In this document: in pieces, positions 1-12,100 of the stretch
How the letters are laid out: each line of letters begins with the position of its first letter
Numbering within the stretch: position 1 is the first letter of the stretch
Assembly: GCA_958450365.1 (NCBI GenBank)
Contig: CAUEEP010000932.1
Location: 445,501 to 509,500, forward strand
Direction of reading: 5' to 3'
DNA from: Mesorhabditis belari
Taxonomy: Eukaryota; Nematoda; Chromadorea; Rhabditida; Rhabditidae
DNA: 64,000 nucleotides
Position numbers and translations under genes: made by a program
Notes under the pieces: generated by a model
What the model was told of the DNA's origin: nothing
Database searches by the model: none
Seen by the model: only the letters and a program-made list of their open reading frames with translations

Positions 1-3000
1 ATAACAAACGTAACATCTGCTAATGCACTTAAAAGAAGAACCTTTTCTTTCTCATTTTTTTTACATTTTTCTGATTTAAAAATTCAAAAGTTTTTCTCTT
101 TCTCACTTCTAAGTGTATTCTCCCATCAAAAATTGCCATTCCTTTCTTCTTTTTCTTTCTTTCTTTCTTGTCATTTTCTCACAAACAAAAACCCTTTCAT
201 TAGAATTTTTATTCTCTTATATTAGCGGCCCCAAATTGGCAAAAGGCTTGCTAAAAGGCTTTCTGCCTCTCTTGCTTTCAATGTTGCCTATTCAATGTTG
301 AAGTTCCTTTCTGTCTTTCTTGGGGCACTAGCTCATGGCAAGACAAGGGAAAATAGCTTACAGTTTTTCTCTAAATCTCCAATTTTTCCCAATACCATCG
401 TTTCTTTGTGTTCCTAATCATCTTTTCACTAGTAAACCCTGTACAACCAGAATCCGAACACATCCAGTTGTTTTTACCGTTTCCCTTTTGATCTCACTCT
501 AACGGATTCCTTGTTCGAGAAATAAACATTTGTTTTTCTATATTCTTTTTCTTCACAACTACACACCCACCAAGAAACTCCACTCCACTTTCTCAAGTGT
601 AACCCCACGGAGACTAGACATGGGAAAATTCCAAGCCGAACCTAATCCCACCTTCGTTTTCTCGGTCGTTTCTTGGCCGATTGCTCTGCAATTTTGTCTA
701 CAAGCTGAAAATTCCGATTTCGATCTGTAGAAAAAAATTTCAGAGCAATCGGACAAGAAAACAAAGATGGAATTAGGTTTGGGTTGGAATTTTCCACCGG
801 AGACCCTACGGTTCAACTAAAGCCGCAAAGGGCCTTAACCCTTGGCGCTCGATTGAACCAATCAATTGGTTTGGGTCAATTCCTCTTGGGGAATCTGCCT
901 TGGTGAAGTTCGCCTGAGGACAGGCACTCCTAACTAAACAGGTTTTACTCGATCAACTGAATATATAAATGAATGGTGAAAAAACCTGGGTTTCAACTTC
1001 AGGAATTGTTTAGTAAAAATTAAAGCTGTAATAATAAATGTGCGTCTTCTTCTAGCAATCTTCTAGTAACAAGAGTTGAGTAACAATTTATGGAGAAATT
1101 GACAAGATAAAAGCAAATGTGAAGCAAAGCAAAAAGCAGAAAAAAGCAAATGCAAGAAGGTGGAAATCTTGAGGAAAAAGACGCTGAATTCAAAATTTCA
1201 AGGCCATACAAACTGTAAGTTTCTTTAAGATTTGAAAGAGAATTGAAGCTTTGGTCTTTCCGGAGCCATTGGCTTTCTTTTCCACAGTGAAAAAGAGTAA
1301 GTTTCAAGTTGAGCAAAGTAGATTGACAATCGACGACAAAAAGGTGACGGTGATCAAATTTTGAGTGAAAGGCATAGCTCAAATTCAATGAGTTTTTGTG
1401 CATTGCAACTTATCCCTTTGTTTTTTGTTCTAGACCCTGATTGTCGAGTTACGAGCTCCAAACTGCAGGGTACCACAAAATTTCCCATACAAAATGACCA
1501 AAAAGCCGCTAAAACTAAATTTAAAAAATTTCTGTCAGAGGGATTTGAAAAATTCCTTCAGATCCGGAATCAGCACAATTTTCCGCATCTAAAAAAGGTA
1601 CTCCCAGGAAAATCCGATAGAAAACGCATTTTTGCCTTATTTCGCGCCGATGTGCATTGTTTAAAAATAACGAATCAAAAACGCTGAAGTGTTTATTTTA
1701 ATGTTTTAGAATCAATTGAAAGCTGTTCTAGCATTTTAAATTGATCAGAAATAAATGTTTCAACTTTTTCAAGGAAAGAAGGATGAAGACGAAGAGACTA
1801 ACTAACGGATTTGATAGATTTTGAAACTTTGAACTTAAAAAAAGATTCGAGAAAGGAATTGTTTTGAAGTTTCAATCTTAAAGAATAGATTTTAAATTAG
1901 AAATTCAAATCAATCAATTCAAAAAGGTAATTATTGATGTTTCACCGGAAAAAGGAAAGATTTTGCACTATTTTGTTGTGTGTTGACACAGTTCGGGGTG
2001 AATGGAAAGTGGAAAAAGAAAAAAAATCAAATATCTCTCAAGAAGAATGCGGTAAAATTGGAGAGAAAAAGAAAAAGAGAAAAAAGAGAAATAATCGGTG
2101 ATTTCCAAGAGAAAAGGACAGCTGATTGTAGTTTGGAGTTGAACTTTTCATGTGCTTTTTTTTCTCTTGGACCTTCTACCGTAGCTTTGCTTTCGTTTTA
2201 AGACCGGATCAAGTTTGTTTTCCTTGAAAAAGTTGAAGTTTCATGTGAGATACTTATGAAGGTGGAATCTAATTAAGTAATAAATCAGGAGACTTGAAAA
2301 TAAAGCTAAAGCTCTGGAGAATATTGAGTCGGGGGTTCAAAACGGAATGATCATGACAACCAAAACCAAGCCTGGCCTACAAGCAAGCATACTCAGGCCT
2401 CAAGTGAGATACTTATGTATAATAAAATCTTGAGTAGGGCGATAACATTGAGAGCTAAAGTTCTGGGAAATATTGAGCAGTGATCTTTCTGGGACAGATC
2501 TAGACTCCAGCTTCCGATTCTAGGGCCAGACTAGGTCGGACCTTCTTTCATTTGGTCTGACCTAACCTGGAACAACCTTGGTCAGGGCAAACCTGACACG
2601 AACTGGTCAGAACCTTGATTTGTCTTGATCCGGTCCAGCTCTGCGACTTGACTTGAACTTAGAGTGTATTCCTCGTGAGTAATGCGTTTTTTAAAACGAA
2701 CACTTGAAAAAATTACCGTACTGTACTTCTCACTTGGTTCATTGTTGGCGTTATTTTGTTTGTCGACAGGATCATTTCAAGATTGATTCGATCCGGCGTT
2801 AACGTTTCATTATCGATTTGTAAAAGAAATTCTTTTGAGTTCACAAGCTCCTAAAAATGGGAACCGAACCGGAACCGAATCGGAGTCGAAATGTTTTGTT
2901 TTGTTTTGTTTTGTTAATTGGATTAATGTAAACTTTAAAAAAAGCTTTAGTTTTCTTGCGTTTTAAACCCCATTTTGCTACAATAAAGCCAAGACTGGCA

Positions 3001-3356
3001 AAAGTTTTAGAAATTTTAGAAAAGGCAAAAGAAATTTTATTGTGATGCTGATGGGAATGCCTAGCTGCTTGCTGATGCTGATTGCCTTAGCTGCTTGAGC
3101 ACTGGAAGGCGTCATTTTTTAAACAAAGATGATTCTTTTTTTTAAATTAAGAACTTGGCTACTTTTTTGCAAAAAGCCAAAAAAGACAGAAGTTTTTAGC
3201 ACTTCTCACCTCATTATCTCACCTTTTCCCCACTTGAGACATGAAGTAATGGAGTAACTAACGAAAAGCAAAAAGAAAAGCTGCTTTTAGCTGTAAAAAA
3301 CGCTGCTTTTAGCTTTAATCTTGAAAATTTTCTTTTCTGAGTTCAAATCTCTAAAT
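1..3356. other. No recognised gene; AT-rich flank
   Basis: I see no exon chain with matching splice phases in this stretch. Several reading frames of 60-127 codons are open, for example on the minus strand at 1020-1403, but their composition is that of AT-rich noncoding DNA and none resembles a known family. The visible structures are a TTTC/TTTCT tract near 145-170, an inverted repeat at 618-805 and a short TTTTG run near 2890. Low-copy genes could be missed. Confidence 0.5.
618..805. repeat. Palindromic MITE-like inverted repeat
   Basis: About 40 bp on the left (from GGGAAAATTCCAAGCCGAAC) is the imperfect reverse complement of the right arm ending near 800. A central stretch of roughly 100 bp is partly self-complementary as well. 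The shape is that of a foldback MITE. Its two open reading frames, one on each strand, are by-products of the symmetry. Confidence 0.6.
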
Positions 3357-5954
3357 ATGAGCAAGAATTTTGAGGTGAGTCGCTTATAAACATTTTTTTT
3401 TTCAGATTTTAACCTTCAAGTTAAACTTTTTGTGAGATTTTTTTCATTGAATTTGATTTTTAACTAAAACTAAACTAAACTTGACTCCAAAAAAAACAAT
3501 CAAATCGACACAAAAGTATATTAAAGTTATAAGTTTTAAAAAGAAACGTAAGTTAATAAACTACGTAAGTTAATAAACTTTTAAAATGCTGAAAGTTTTT
3601 CTTTTGCTTTTCTTTTTAAAACTTATAGCTTTAATATACTTTTGTGTCGATTTGATTGTTTTTTTTTGGAGTTTTGAGTTTTGAAAAACTTGAGTTTCAA
3701 TATATTTAATGATTGGGGAAGATTTTTGAATATAATTGGCATTTGGCGCCAAGTTTTTTGTTAATCAATAGTCCTAAAAATATTTCTAAAGTAATATTCT
3801 TTTGACAATTCCTTAAAAATGAGAATTTGGGCAAAAGCTTTCAGAATATGAGCTCTTGTCTGAAAAAGAATCGCGTTGAATACATGGACAGTGTAGATAG
3901 GATTGTGAAATCGACAAAAACGACGACCACAACCGAAACGACTGAAACAATTCATTTTCGAGCGCCACGGGTGACTTTTTCACATAAGCTAAAGTTTTTA
4001 AATACCGTAAATACTGTAATAGTACCCCACCCCCCTCGTACAGTCGCGTAGTCGCAAAAGTTTTTTGCTATTTCATTTTTTGCAAAGCACCCGTACTTTC
4101 AAAAAATAGCCCTGAATTTCAGCTATTTTTTTGATACCTAAGCGCGCATTGTAGCATAAATCAGTGTCGAGAAAAACGCGTCTAAAGCTAGACTACGCAA
4201 CGCTCCGCACCGTCATTATGGGGGTGGGGTACTATTACAGTATTTACGGTAGCTACAATCGCAAAAAAAATTGATAAGGTAAAGTAAAAACAACTCAAAG
4301 TCCAGATTTCAAAATGAACAGTGTTAAGGGAAAAATTCAAAGTTAACTTGTACTTGTTCTTTTCTAGCCAATCTTCTTCAATGATTCCCCGGATTCTCTG
4401 CGGAAACACCGAAATTCTTTGGCAATCACAACGAGTTCGTTAGAGCCGCAAAAAGAAAGGTTTCATTTATCTAAGATTTTAAGATTTCATATCTAAGATT
4501 CTAAGATCCTAAGATTCTAGAATTCTAAGATATCCAAGATCCTAAGATTCTAAGATTCTAAGACTCTAAGATTCTAAGATTCTAAGATTCTAAGATTCTA
4601 AGATTCTAAGATCCTAAGATTCTAAGATTCTAAGACTCTAAGATTTCATTTATCATTTATCTAAGAAGATATCTAAATTTCGGAGTTGTCAAGAAGCCTC
4701 ATAGGCTTCTTTAACAACTGCTTCGGTGGTCTAATGGATAGTCTGTTAGACTACTGAACCTGTTACACTTTTGTTTTGTTCCAAAGTTTGAGTCCCGCTC
4801 TCGCCAAACTTTTTTGCTTTTTTGCTTTTTTGAAAGACTATTTCTCTATCTATTTACGATGAATAAACTAATCGAATTTTATATCTTTATAGCTTTCTGT
4901 AGCTTTAAATTTAATACTTATCTACTGACTGTAATACTTTGTGGATAGTCTGTTAGACTGGATTTTTTGTTTGAAAGGTTTCAGCTTTTATAAATTATTT
5001 GTTGATTTGTTCTTTGTTCAAAATTGATGTAAATTCAATGCAAATATGTAAGGAAATGATTTTTTAAAAAAGAAAACAAAGTTTGACGAGTGTGGGACTC
5101 GAACTTGAGGGCAAAAATGTCCTAGACTTGGTAATATAATGGACTAATCGACTTGACTAATGGCTCAGCTTGACTCAATGCTTGACTTTCCTTTGTAACC
5201 TTGTACAATTTTTAAATCAAATCCTGATAACCTGGATAATCAGCAAAGATTTGCAAATATTCGGTCAGTGTTAAAAGTTCCCGTTTCAAAATCGACTTGT
5301 TAATGTGATGGACTCTTGAGGGCAAAAAATGGCATGGACTTAGTAATATCATGGACTAATGAACTTGACTAATGGCTCAGGTTGACTCAATGCCATTCCC
5401 TTATAACCTTGTACAATTTTCAAATCAAATCCTGATAACCCTGATAATCAGCAAAGATTTGCAAATATTCGATTAGTGTTAAAAGTTTTCGTTTCAAAAT
5501 CGACTTGTTAATGTGATGGACTCTCGTCTGGATGAAAAGCTTTGAATTTCGTCAACAAAATCTACAACTTTCTTTTCAGAAACCCTTCTTTCATGACCGA
5601 TTTGATGCGTGAGTACGAGCAACTCGAGCTGAACATCGATTCGCTTAATTTACAAAAGGAGATTCTAGGGGTAAAATTCAAATTAACATGTTTTCTCTTA
5701 TTTTAAAATCGTATTACTAAAGCTTAGCTTTTTAGGGAATTTAAAATTTGAATTTTCAAATATGATATGCTCAATCAATTCAGCTAATTTCGTTTTAAAC
5801 TTTTTGAAATCAAAAAATGTTCAGAACGAGTTGGCTGTTGAAGAAATGACAAGTAATCGGAAGGGATCTGGGTAAGAATGATAACTTTTTGAGAATTCAA
5901 TTTCTCAGGAAACATATCCGTTTCGAAGACGAAAAAACGAGTGAAGGGAAAGAG
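3357..5954 (+). CDS. Unknown protein, six exons, 3' end not resolved
   Basis: I do not recognise this gene. Exons are 3357-3374, 3845-3970, 4368-4459, 5580-5670, 5825-5871 and 5909-5954. Phases agree at every junction, giving 140 residues so far. The ATG at 3357 opens a six-codon exon ending in a GTGAGT donor; an alternative start is the ATG at 3848, just after an acceptor, as in SL trans-spliced messages. The product has a Thr-rich stretch (residues ~34-42), a proline-containing middle, then a charged, probably helical segment (MREYEQLELN onward) and a polar C-terminal part. No signal peptide or membrane segment is seen. After 5954 the frame could continue into the exon at 9135-9222 (a Ser/Gly/Asn-rich reading) or end in a LINE-derived exon starting about 6004; I cannot decide. 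Intron 2 holds a MITE, intron 3 an 8-bp minisatellite and a tandem duplication. Confidence 0.6.
3483..3672. repeat. Inverted repeat, ~60-bp arms
   Basis: The left arm at 3483-3545 (containing AATCAAATCGACACAAAAGT) is repeated in reverse complement at about 3610-3672 around a ~65-bp loop that includes a short direct duplication (AAGTTAATAAAC). It lies in intron 1 of the unknown plus-strand gene. Confidence 0.75.
4003..4251. mobile_element. MITE family 1, copy A
   Basis: The element is bounded by near-perfect terminal inverted repeats, TACCGTAAATACTGTAATAG on the left and its reverse complement on the right, each followed by a C-rich or G-rich block. It lies in intron 2 of the unknown gene. 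Related copies are at 33839-34104 (reverse internal orientation) and, more diverged, at 60476-60728. Confidence 0.8.
4465..4650. repeat. 8-bp minisatellite (AAGATTCT)n
   Basis: About twenty copies of AAGATTCT with variants such as AAGATCCT and AAGACTCT, in intron 3 of the unknown plus-strand gene. Confidence 0.85.
4722..4808 (+). pseudogene. tRNA-like sequence
   Basis: An A-box-like TGGTCTAATGGATAG and a B-box-like GTTTGAGTCCC lie about 55 bp apart, with a CTTCGG... start and a ...CTCGCC end. The spacing is long and I cannot draw a sound anticodon arm, so this is a tRNA pseudogene, an intron-bearing tRNA or a tRNA-derived repeat. Confidence 0.35.
5108..5525. repeat. Tandem duplication, ~200 bp unit
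   Basis: The stretch beginning at the TAATATAATGGACTAAT motif and running through AATCAGCAAAGATTTGCAAATATTCG to AAAATCGACTTGTTAATGTG occurs twice in a row with small differences. It lies in intron 3 of the unknown gene. Confidence 0.7.
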
Positions 5955-5989
5955 GTGAGTCTGAATTGTTTAGCTAATCTTTCGTTGGT

Positions 5990-6960
5990 TGAAAATTGTT
6001 TAGCTAATCACCTTGGTTGAAAATGTCCAACGGCGTTTCACTAAAAAAAGCATACACTCGTTGTTTCCCTTCTTCTCTTATTCCAAATTATGAGACTAGA
6101 CTTATAGTTTTTGATTTAAAAACCCCTTTTATATCGCCGTATTTACTTTGATCTTATTTTTTGCTATAAAATTCTTTTCCACCCTAAGTCGGATCCAGAA
6201 TTTCAAAGCCTCTTGAAAATTGTGGAAATTCCTAGAAGTACACGTAGTGATCGTTATCAAATTTCGGTCGTTTCTCATCCCCATCATGGTATACTGTTAG
6301 TTCCCTCTCTAAAATTTGATCCTCACATAAACTACATTTCCAACTCTACGCCGATGACCTTAAAATTTATGTGAGGATCTTGATTCGATCCTCTCATAAA
6401 CTACATTTCCAAAAAGCTTCTAGAATTTCTAACATAATAATTTGCGCCATTTGTTTCCCTAAAATACTTCGGTCTCAGAGCCCCATCCCTGATTTTACTC
6501 TTCTCCAGAAGGATCTTGCTTCGATCCTTCTGTGGAGTAAATTTTGGAAACTGCGCCGGACAAATTGCGCCAAACAAATGCAAGCACGTTACATTTGGTT
6601 CATTACATATCCCTTTAAATTTGGGGACCTACAATTACCACAAGGATTGGCCGATGATCCTGTAAAAGATCTTGGTATACTGTTAGTTCCCTCTCTAAAA
6701 TTTGATCCTCACATAAACTACATTTCCAAAAAAGCTTCTAGAATTTCTAACATAATAATTTGCGCCATTTGTTTTCCTAAAATCACTCAAATCGCGACTT
6801 ATCGCAGGGCTTTTATAAACTATTGCCGGCCTTTGCTCGAGTATTCCACCATCGTATACTGTTAGTTCCCTCTCTAAAATTTGGTCAATGGCCACCTTCC
6901 ATTAACAACTTATCACCTTGGTTAAAAATGTTCAACGGCGTTTCACTAAAAAAAAACATA
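5990..6960 (+). mobile_element. CR1-like LINE fragment, rearranged
   Basis: Translated fragments match the thumb and C-terminal part of a CR1/Jockey-type non-LTR reverse transcriptase. Recognisable pieces are VKDLGILLVPSLKFDPHINY, ISKKASRISN, a CRPLLEYSTIVY motif (the usual RPxLEYxxxVW) and NVQRRFTKK. The piece around AAATTTGATCCTCACATAAAC occurs three times, so the copy is internally duplicated and frame-broken. It continues on the far side of the mariner insertion at 7025-8217. Confidence 0.75.
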
Positions 6961-7024
6961 CACTAGTTGTTTCCCTTCTTCTCTTATTCCAAATTATGAG
7001 ACTAGACTTATAGTTTTTGATTTA

Positions 7025-8217
7025 CTAGGTTGGTGCAAATGAAATTTCGTTTTTTTACAAACATTAAAGTCATCCAAAATTTTTAGATAACAATTAATTT
7101 AAAACACCAATAGAGCAGCTGATTATGTGGTGGCAAAGTGTTGGTCACCAATTTTCGACTTCTTTTGCATTCTTAAACTGGCAATTCTCAAGGGAATGTT
7201 GCATCGATCTGAAAAGGTGAAAATCGGAGGGTGCTAAGTCTGGACTATACGGCGCATGTGGTAAGACCTTCCATCCTAGCTTCTCTAGTTCCTTACAAGA
7301 GGTTTTTGCCGTGTGAGCTGGAGCATTATCACGGAGAAAGTTGATAGTTGAGGGATTTGGGCCTTTTTCGGCAAAGTTCGTCAACCTTCTTGAGTTGTTG
7401 AAAAAAAATAAGATGAATCGACTGTTTTCCCGGGCTCTAATTACATTCAAAAGAAAAAGGCCATTGTATTCCACCAGCAAGACAACACTTTGCGCCCATG
7501 ATAATCCGGCTTTGGGGGTGGAATTGGCGCTTGACCTTTGCTCAGCCATTGTCTTTTTCGAGAAGTATTATCAAAGTGAATCCACATCCCATCCATCTCA
7601 AGATAGTCTAAAAAAAATGGCTTCTTTTCGACTTATGGAGCAAGATATGGCTGATCGAAACGCGTGCTCCCAGATTTTCAACACTCAATTGATGTGGAGC
7701 CCATTGTCCATTACGATTTGTCTTTCCAATTATTTCCAAATGGCGTACAATTGTTGAATGATCACATTGGAGATGTTTGGCAAGTTCTCGTGTTGTTTGC
7801 ATTGGATCAGCTTCAATTAATTGTTCCAATTCATTGTTGTCGATGGCTGTGGCACGATGTCCATGCGATTCGTCTTCAAGGGATTCATTACCATCTCGGA
7901 ATTGGGCAAACCAGAGCGGGCATGATCTTTCGGTGATAACCTGTTCTCCAAAGGCGGAACAGAGATCACGATGTGAATCAGCAGCGTTTTTGCCCATTTT
8001 GAAGTCATAGAGAAGACACGTGCGCAGAACATACTTTTGATCCACCATGATCTAAAGCAAAAATCAATTAAAAAGTGAAAGCTCTGACTTTGAAAAAATG
8101 CGAAAATAAAGTAAATATCCAAGAGTACAAATGCACAAAAGAACATCAAATAAGCTCTTCAGATTAAAAAAATAAGAACATTTTATATCGACCGAAATTT
8201 CTTTTGCACCAACCTAA
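7025..8217 (-). mobile_element. mariner element, inactivated
   Basis: The 1193-bp element has mariner-type ends (TAGGTTGGTGCAAA... with its reverse complement at the right) and sits between TA dinucleotides at 7023-7024 and 8218-8219. The transposase reads on the minus strand. An N-terminal helix-turn-helix region begins at the ATG near 8048. The C-terminal catalytic stretch carries DNAPAHTA and YSPDLAPSDFHLF, the second and third Asp of a D,D34D triad. The frame shifts near 7620 and again downstream, and the first-Asp region (normally GDE+W) reads DGMW, so the copy cannot encode an active enzyme. It is inserted in the LINE; an unoccupied paralogous site is at about 6115. Confidence 0.92.
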
Positions 8218-8690
8218 TAAAACCCCTTTTATATCGCTTTCATCTGATTTTTTTGCTATAAAATTCTTTTCCACCCTAAGTCGCATCCAAAATTTCAAAG
8301 TCTCTTGAAAATTGTGGAAATTCCTAGAAGTAAACGTAGTGATCGTTATCAAATGTCGGTCGTTCCTCATCCCCATCATCTTTCCCCTTATCATTCTTTT
8401 GCGAACCTTTATCCTTTATCATTCTTTAGTAGGGTTTGGAATCAGCTCCCGTTTGGTATCTTCTCGTCTGTAGGAAAATTGAAAGTCTGTAAACGTAATC
8501 TGTAAACGAATTAGATCTTATTGCCATGTCAAAGCTGCCCTATATTTAATCTTTTTGTACCTGTGTCTAACTGTAGTCTTACTTTACTATTTTTAGTTTT
8601 TTTTTTTTTTTTTGAAAATATTGTAGCAATATGTTATATGCGGTTATGATTATCTGATTCGCTTCTATTCGCCCCCTGAATAAAGCATAT
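8218..8690 (+). mobile_element. CR1-like LINE 3' end
   Basis: The open frame to 8505 holds the conserved C-terminal motif RVWNQLPFG of CR1/Jockey-type elements, preceded by CYKILFHPKS and SDRYQMSVV. The noncoding tail follows and ends near CCCTGAATAAAGCATATATA. It is the continuation of the LINE interrupted at 7025. Confidence 0.75.
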
Positions 8691-8776
8691 ATAGGATTTT
8701 ATTGGATTTTATAGGATTTAATAGGATTTAATTGATTTAATAAGAACTAGAAACATATCTAGATTTAATTTTATTT

Positions 8777-8850
8777 AACAAAATGATGTTATATGCGGTT
8801 ATGATTATCTGATTCGCTTCTATTCGCCCCCTGAATAAAGCATATATATA
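8777..8850 (+). mobile_element. Second copy of the LINE 3' tail
   Basis: The 70-bp stretch from TTATATGCGGTTATGATTAT to GAATAAAGCATATATA repeats the LINE terminus at 8620-8690 almost exactly, about 150 bp further on. This suggests a short 5'-truncated insertion or a tandem tail duplication. Confidence 0.7.
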
Positions 8851-9162
8851 AAATCAGCTTAGGCAGTAGCAACTTATCAGCTCAGAGAACAATTTTTAAT
8901 GTTTTAACTTTTAATGTTTAATATTTCCTAAAAAATGCAGAAAATAGCTAAAGTTTAGAATTTGACACTGGATTCTTTGAAAATTTTCAATTGGGTATTT
9001 AAAAAAGTTGAAACTTGCTTTCTACTGTCAATTTAAACGATATTAGAGTTAAAGATCAAAGAAAAAGCTTTATTAGCTTTATTAGCTTATTTAGTTTCTA
9101 AAGATATTTGTCTTGCTTCTATCAAAAGTTTTAGTTCCATTCTTTTGGAAATTCTTCTGGAA

Positions 9163-12100
9163 ATGGAAAGCGCCACAATGGGAATGGACAATCGTCATCT
9201 ACTTTTGACAATGCTAATCTTGGTGAGATATCTTTTTATTTATTAGATATTCAGATATTCAGGCAATAGATATTCTTGCGTATCAAACTAGATTTAGAAG
9301 TCTATATTTATAAAACTTTAATCGAAATCTCAAGATATTCTAGGATCCGACAGGCTCACCCTTCAATTTCTCTCGAAAACAGAAAAATGATTCTCATGTT
9401 TCAAAATTCTTGCTTAAATGCCTTTCCATGGAAACTTAATTGATGCTTGTGATTAAAGTTATAGACCAACATGTACTATAAGATGTTTATCTTGTCCAAA
9501 ATCCCTGTAATTGCTTTCCAAGTCCAACTTTAAATCCCTGTAATTGCTTTCCAAGCCCAACTTTAAATCCCTGTAATTGCTTACAAAAATGCCTACAGTA
9601 TTGGAAAATGAAATATGATATTTGAAAAACGATCGTCACTTTCGCGCGTCTGTAACTCCCTTTGTCTTTGAGTTTAAACTATTAGTATTATACATTTTCT
9701 GAAAGCTCTTTTCAAGGGCTACACAATGGTAATATTAACATTTAGAAATACGGTCAAGAAAAGGGAGTTATAGACGCGCGAAAGTGACGATCTTTTTTCA
9801 AATATGATATTTCATTGTCCAGTAGTGTAGGTTAACGGCTAAGGTTAACGATAGGTTTTCATTGTAATATTAACATTTAGAAATACGGTATGTCTTTTTT
9901 GACGCATTTCAGCGCGCACAAGATTGAATACTCAAAATTTTTGCTTTTCAAAGCTGTGTTTTCTTGATGATAGAGTGCTAGAATCGCTCTGAAATTATGA
10001 ATTTTCGGAATCTACGCAAAAAAATTTACCTTAGAATAATCAATATTTGTAAAATTGTATCAAAGTTTCATAGCCACATTAGAAAAAAAACCACATTTGC
10101 GAAATTCTCACGTCTTGAGCGGTCAAGCGATGAAGTGTATGCTTATAAAAACGATGTTTCAAAAATCCTCATGATAATCTTTTTCTTCAAATCTTAAACG
10201 ACAAAAAAATTTCGACTTAAAATCTCGACTAAAATTTACAAACAAAACGTGAAGCCGAATCGATTTTCTTCCAATTGGCCAATGTTTTAAGTTCGTTTTT
10301 GATTCCATTCTCTTTCATTCTTTTTCATATTCAATTTTCGGGAAAATAGAAATGAAAATTCGCTCTTTGCTCGAAACAAACAAAAACGATGAACAATCAT
10401 TTGAGTGATCTCACTTGGAGATGAAATCTAAGCTTTTTTCTTGAAACTTTTTATGTTTATTTAAATTTTTGTGCAGACTAAGCTTTAAGATGCCTATCTT
10501 GGTTTTGTTTCGAGTCAAATTTGTTTGTTTTAAGCCAAATTTGTTTGTTTTCAAGTCTAACTTGTAAGCCAGTGCTCATTTAGTTCGAAAAAAGCTTCTC
10601 ATTGCCAGATAAATCTTTATTTGAAATCACTAATAAGTAATGAAATTTTTACAAAATCTACAAAATCTACATGGAAAAATGATTTCCGAATGTCGAATTT
10701 TTTCTCCGATTACTCATCGCATTCCGGTTTGCACACACAAGTCGCCCCAATCCACGAGAATTCACAGTGCCCGGTGTCGTATTTTTCGTCTGAAATTTAA
10801 AATGTAATATTTTGGTATTGGTATTGGTATTGGTATTGGTATTGGTATTGGCATTGGTATTGGTATTGGTATTGGTATTGGTATTGGTATTGGCATTGGC
10901 ATTGGGATTGGTATTGGTATTGGTATTGGTATTGGTATTGGCATTGGGATTGGTATTGGTATTGGGATTGGCATTGGGATTGGTATTGAGATTGGCATTG
11001 GTATTGGTATTGGGATTGGGATTGGGATTGGGATTGGTATTGGTATTGGCATTGGCATTGGCATTGGCATATTTTTAAACGCTAAATGATAGCTAAGCTA
11101 TATTCAAAAATGATTCTGTTATAAATTGCATTGTTCTGTTTACAATGTACATTTTGTATTTTAAAAAATGAAAAAGAAATCGGTGCACGATGAAAATTTG
11201 TTTAAAAGTTTAACAAAGTGCTCTTTTGTGCTGGCCTAAATTGCTAGATTAGTTTTTAGTAGTTGAAATCTATTGTCAGCTCCGAGCCAAACTGATATTT
11301 TAGTTACTATTGTTATTATTGAATGATTTGTCTATTGTTATGTGTTCTCCCCTGTGCTTATCCCTTTCTAGTTGTCTATTTGTCATTGTCTAGCTTCAAA
11401 TTGAGCCGGAAATGAGCAAAAGTTTAGTGTGCGTTAGTTGTTGTGTGTAGTTGTTGTTTACTTACTTGTGCAACTGTTCGTCATGTCTTGACATTTCTTC
11501 CTGCAATCGTCTCCTCCGTCCCAACTCCAACAGGTCGCACGTTTCATCCGAATCGATTCAGCTTGACAAAGAATCGAAGCAGCGAAAAGAGTGAAAAGAA
11601 GGAAATAAATCGAGAAAGTTCTCATTGTTGAATGCACTAAATAATAGGGAATTAAAGAAATGCAAGAACTTTTTGAAGCTGGATTCATTTTAACGGTGCT
11701 AGAAACAGACTTTTCAAACTTTATTGTTATTTTTGAGTGTCAGCGGGTCATAAATGTAGAGACAAAAGAAAGGTACGAAGATACAAGATAGAGTGAAAAT
11801 GCAATAATGAGATTACCTAGATCTAGAGCCTCTATTTGTTTCTTGAAAATGGAAAGTGACTGAATTTCTCGTATGTAATTTGGGAGCAATTTCGATAACC
11901 TAGCGGCTCTAACGGGAAATCAGTTTGATAAAAAAGCGCTAAACGTAAAGTGAATCTGCAAAACCACTTCTGGACTCTGACCTCGGGTTTAATTTTAAAA
12001 ACTCAACAAAAAAAGGGCTAATCTGTTTGTAAAGCAGGATTTTGAAAGTTTCGACTAGATCAATGTGAAAGTGACGATGTTTTAAAGTTTTTAGTTTAAA

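Noticed and set aside
1020..1403. Minus-strand 127-codon frame
   Set aside because: The start is acceptable but composition is AT-driven, there is no recognisable domain and no splice context.
5090..5160. tRNA at the GGGACTCGAACTTGAGG stretch
   Set aside because: Only a T-arm-like piece is present; no acceptor, D- or anticodon arm can be drawn.
10762..11078. Pro-Ile and Val-Leu repeat proteins
   Set aside because: They are translations of the TTGGTA satellite on the two strands.
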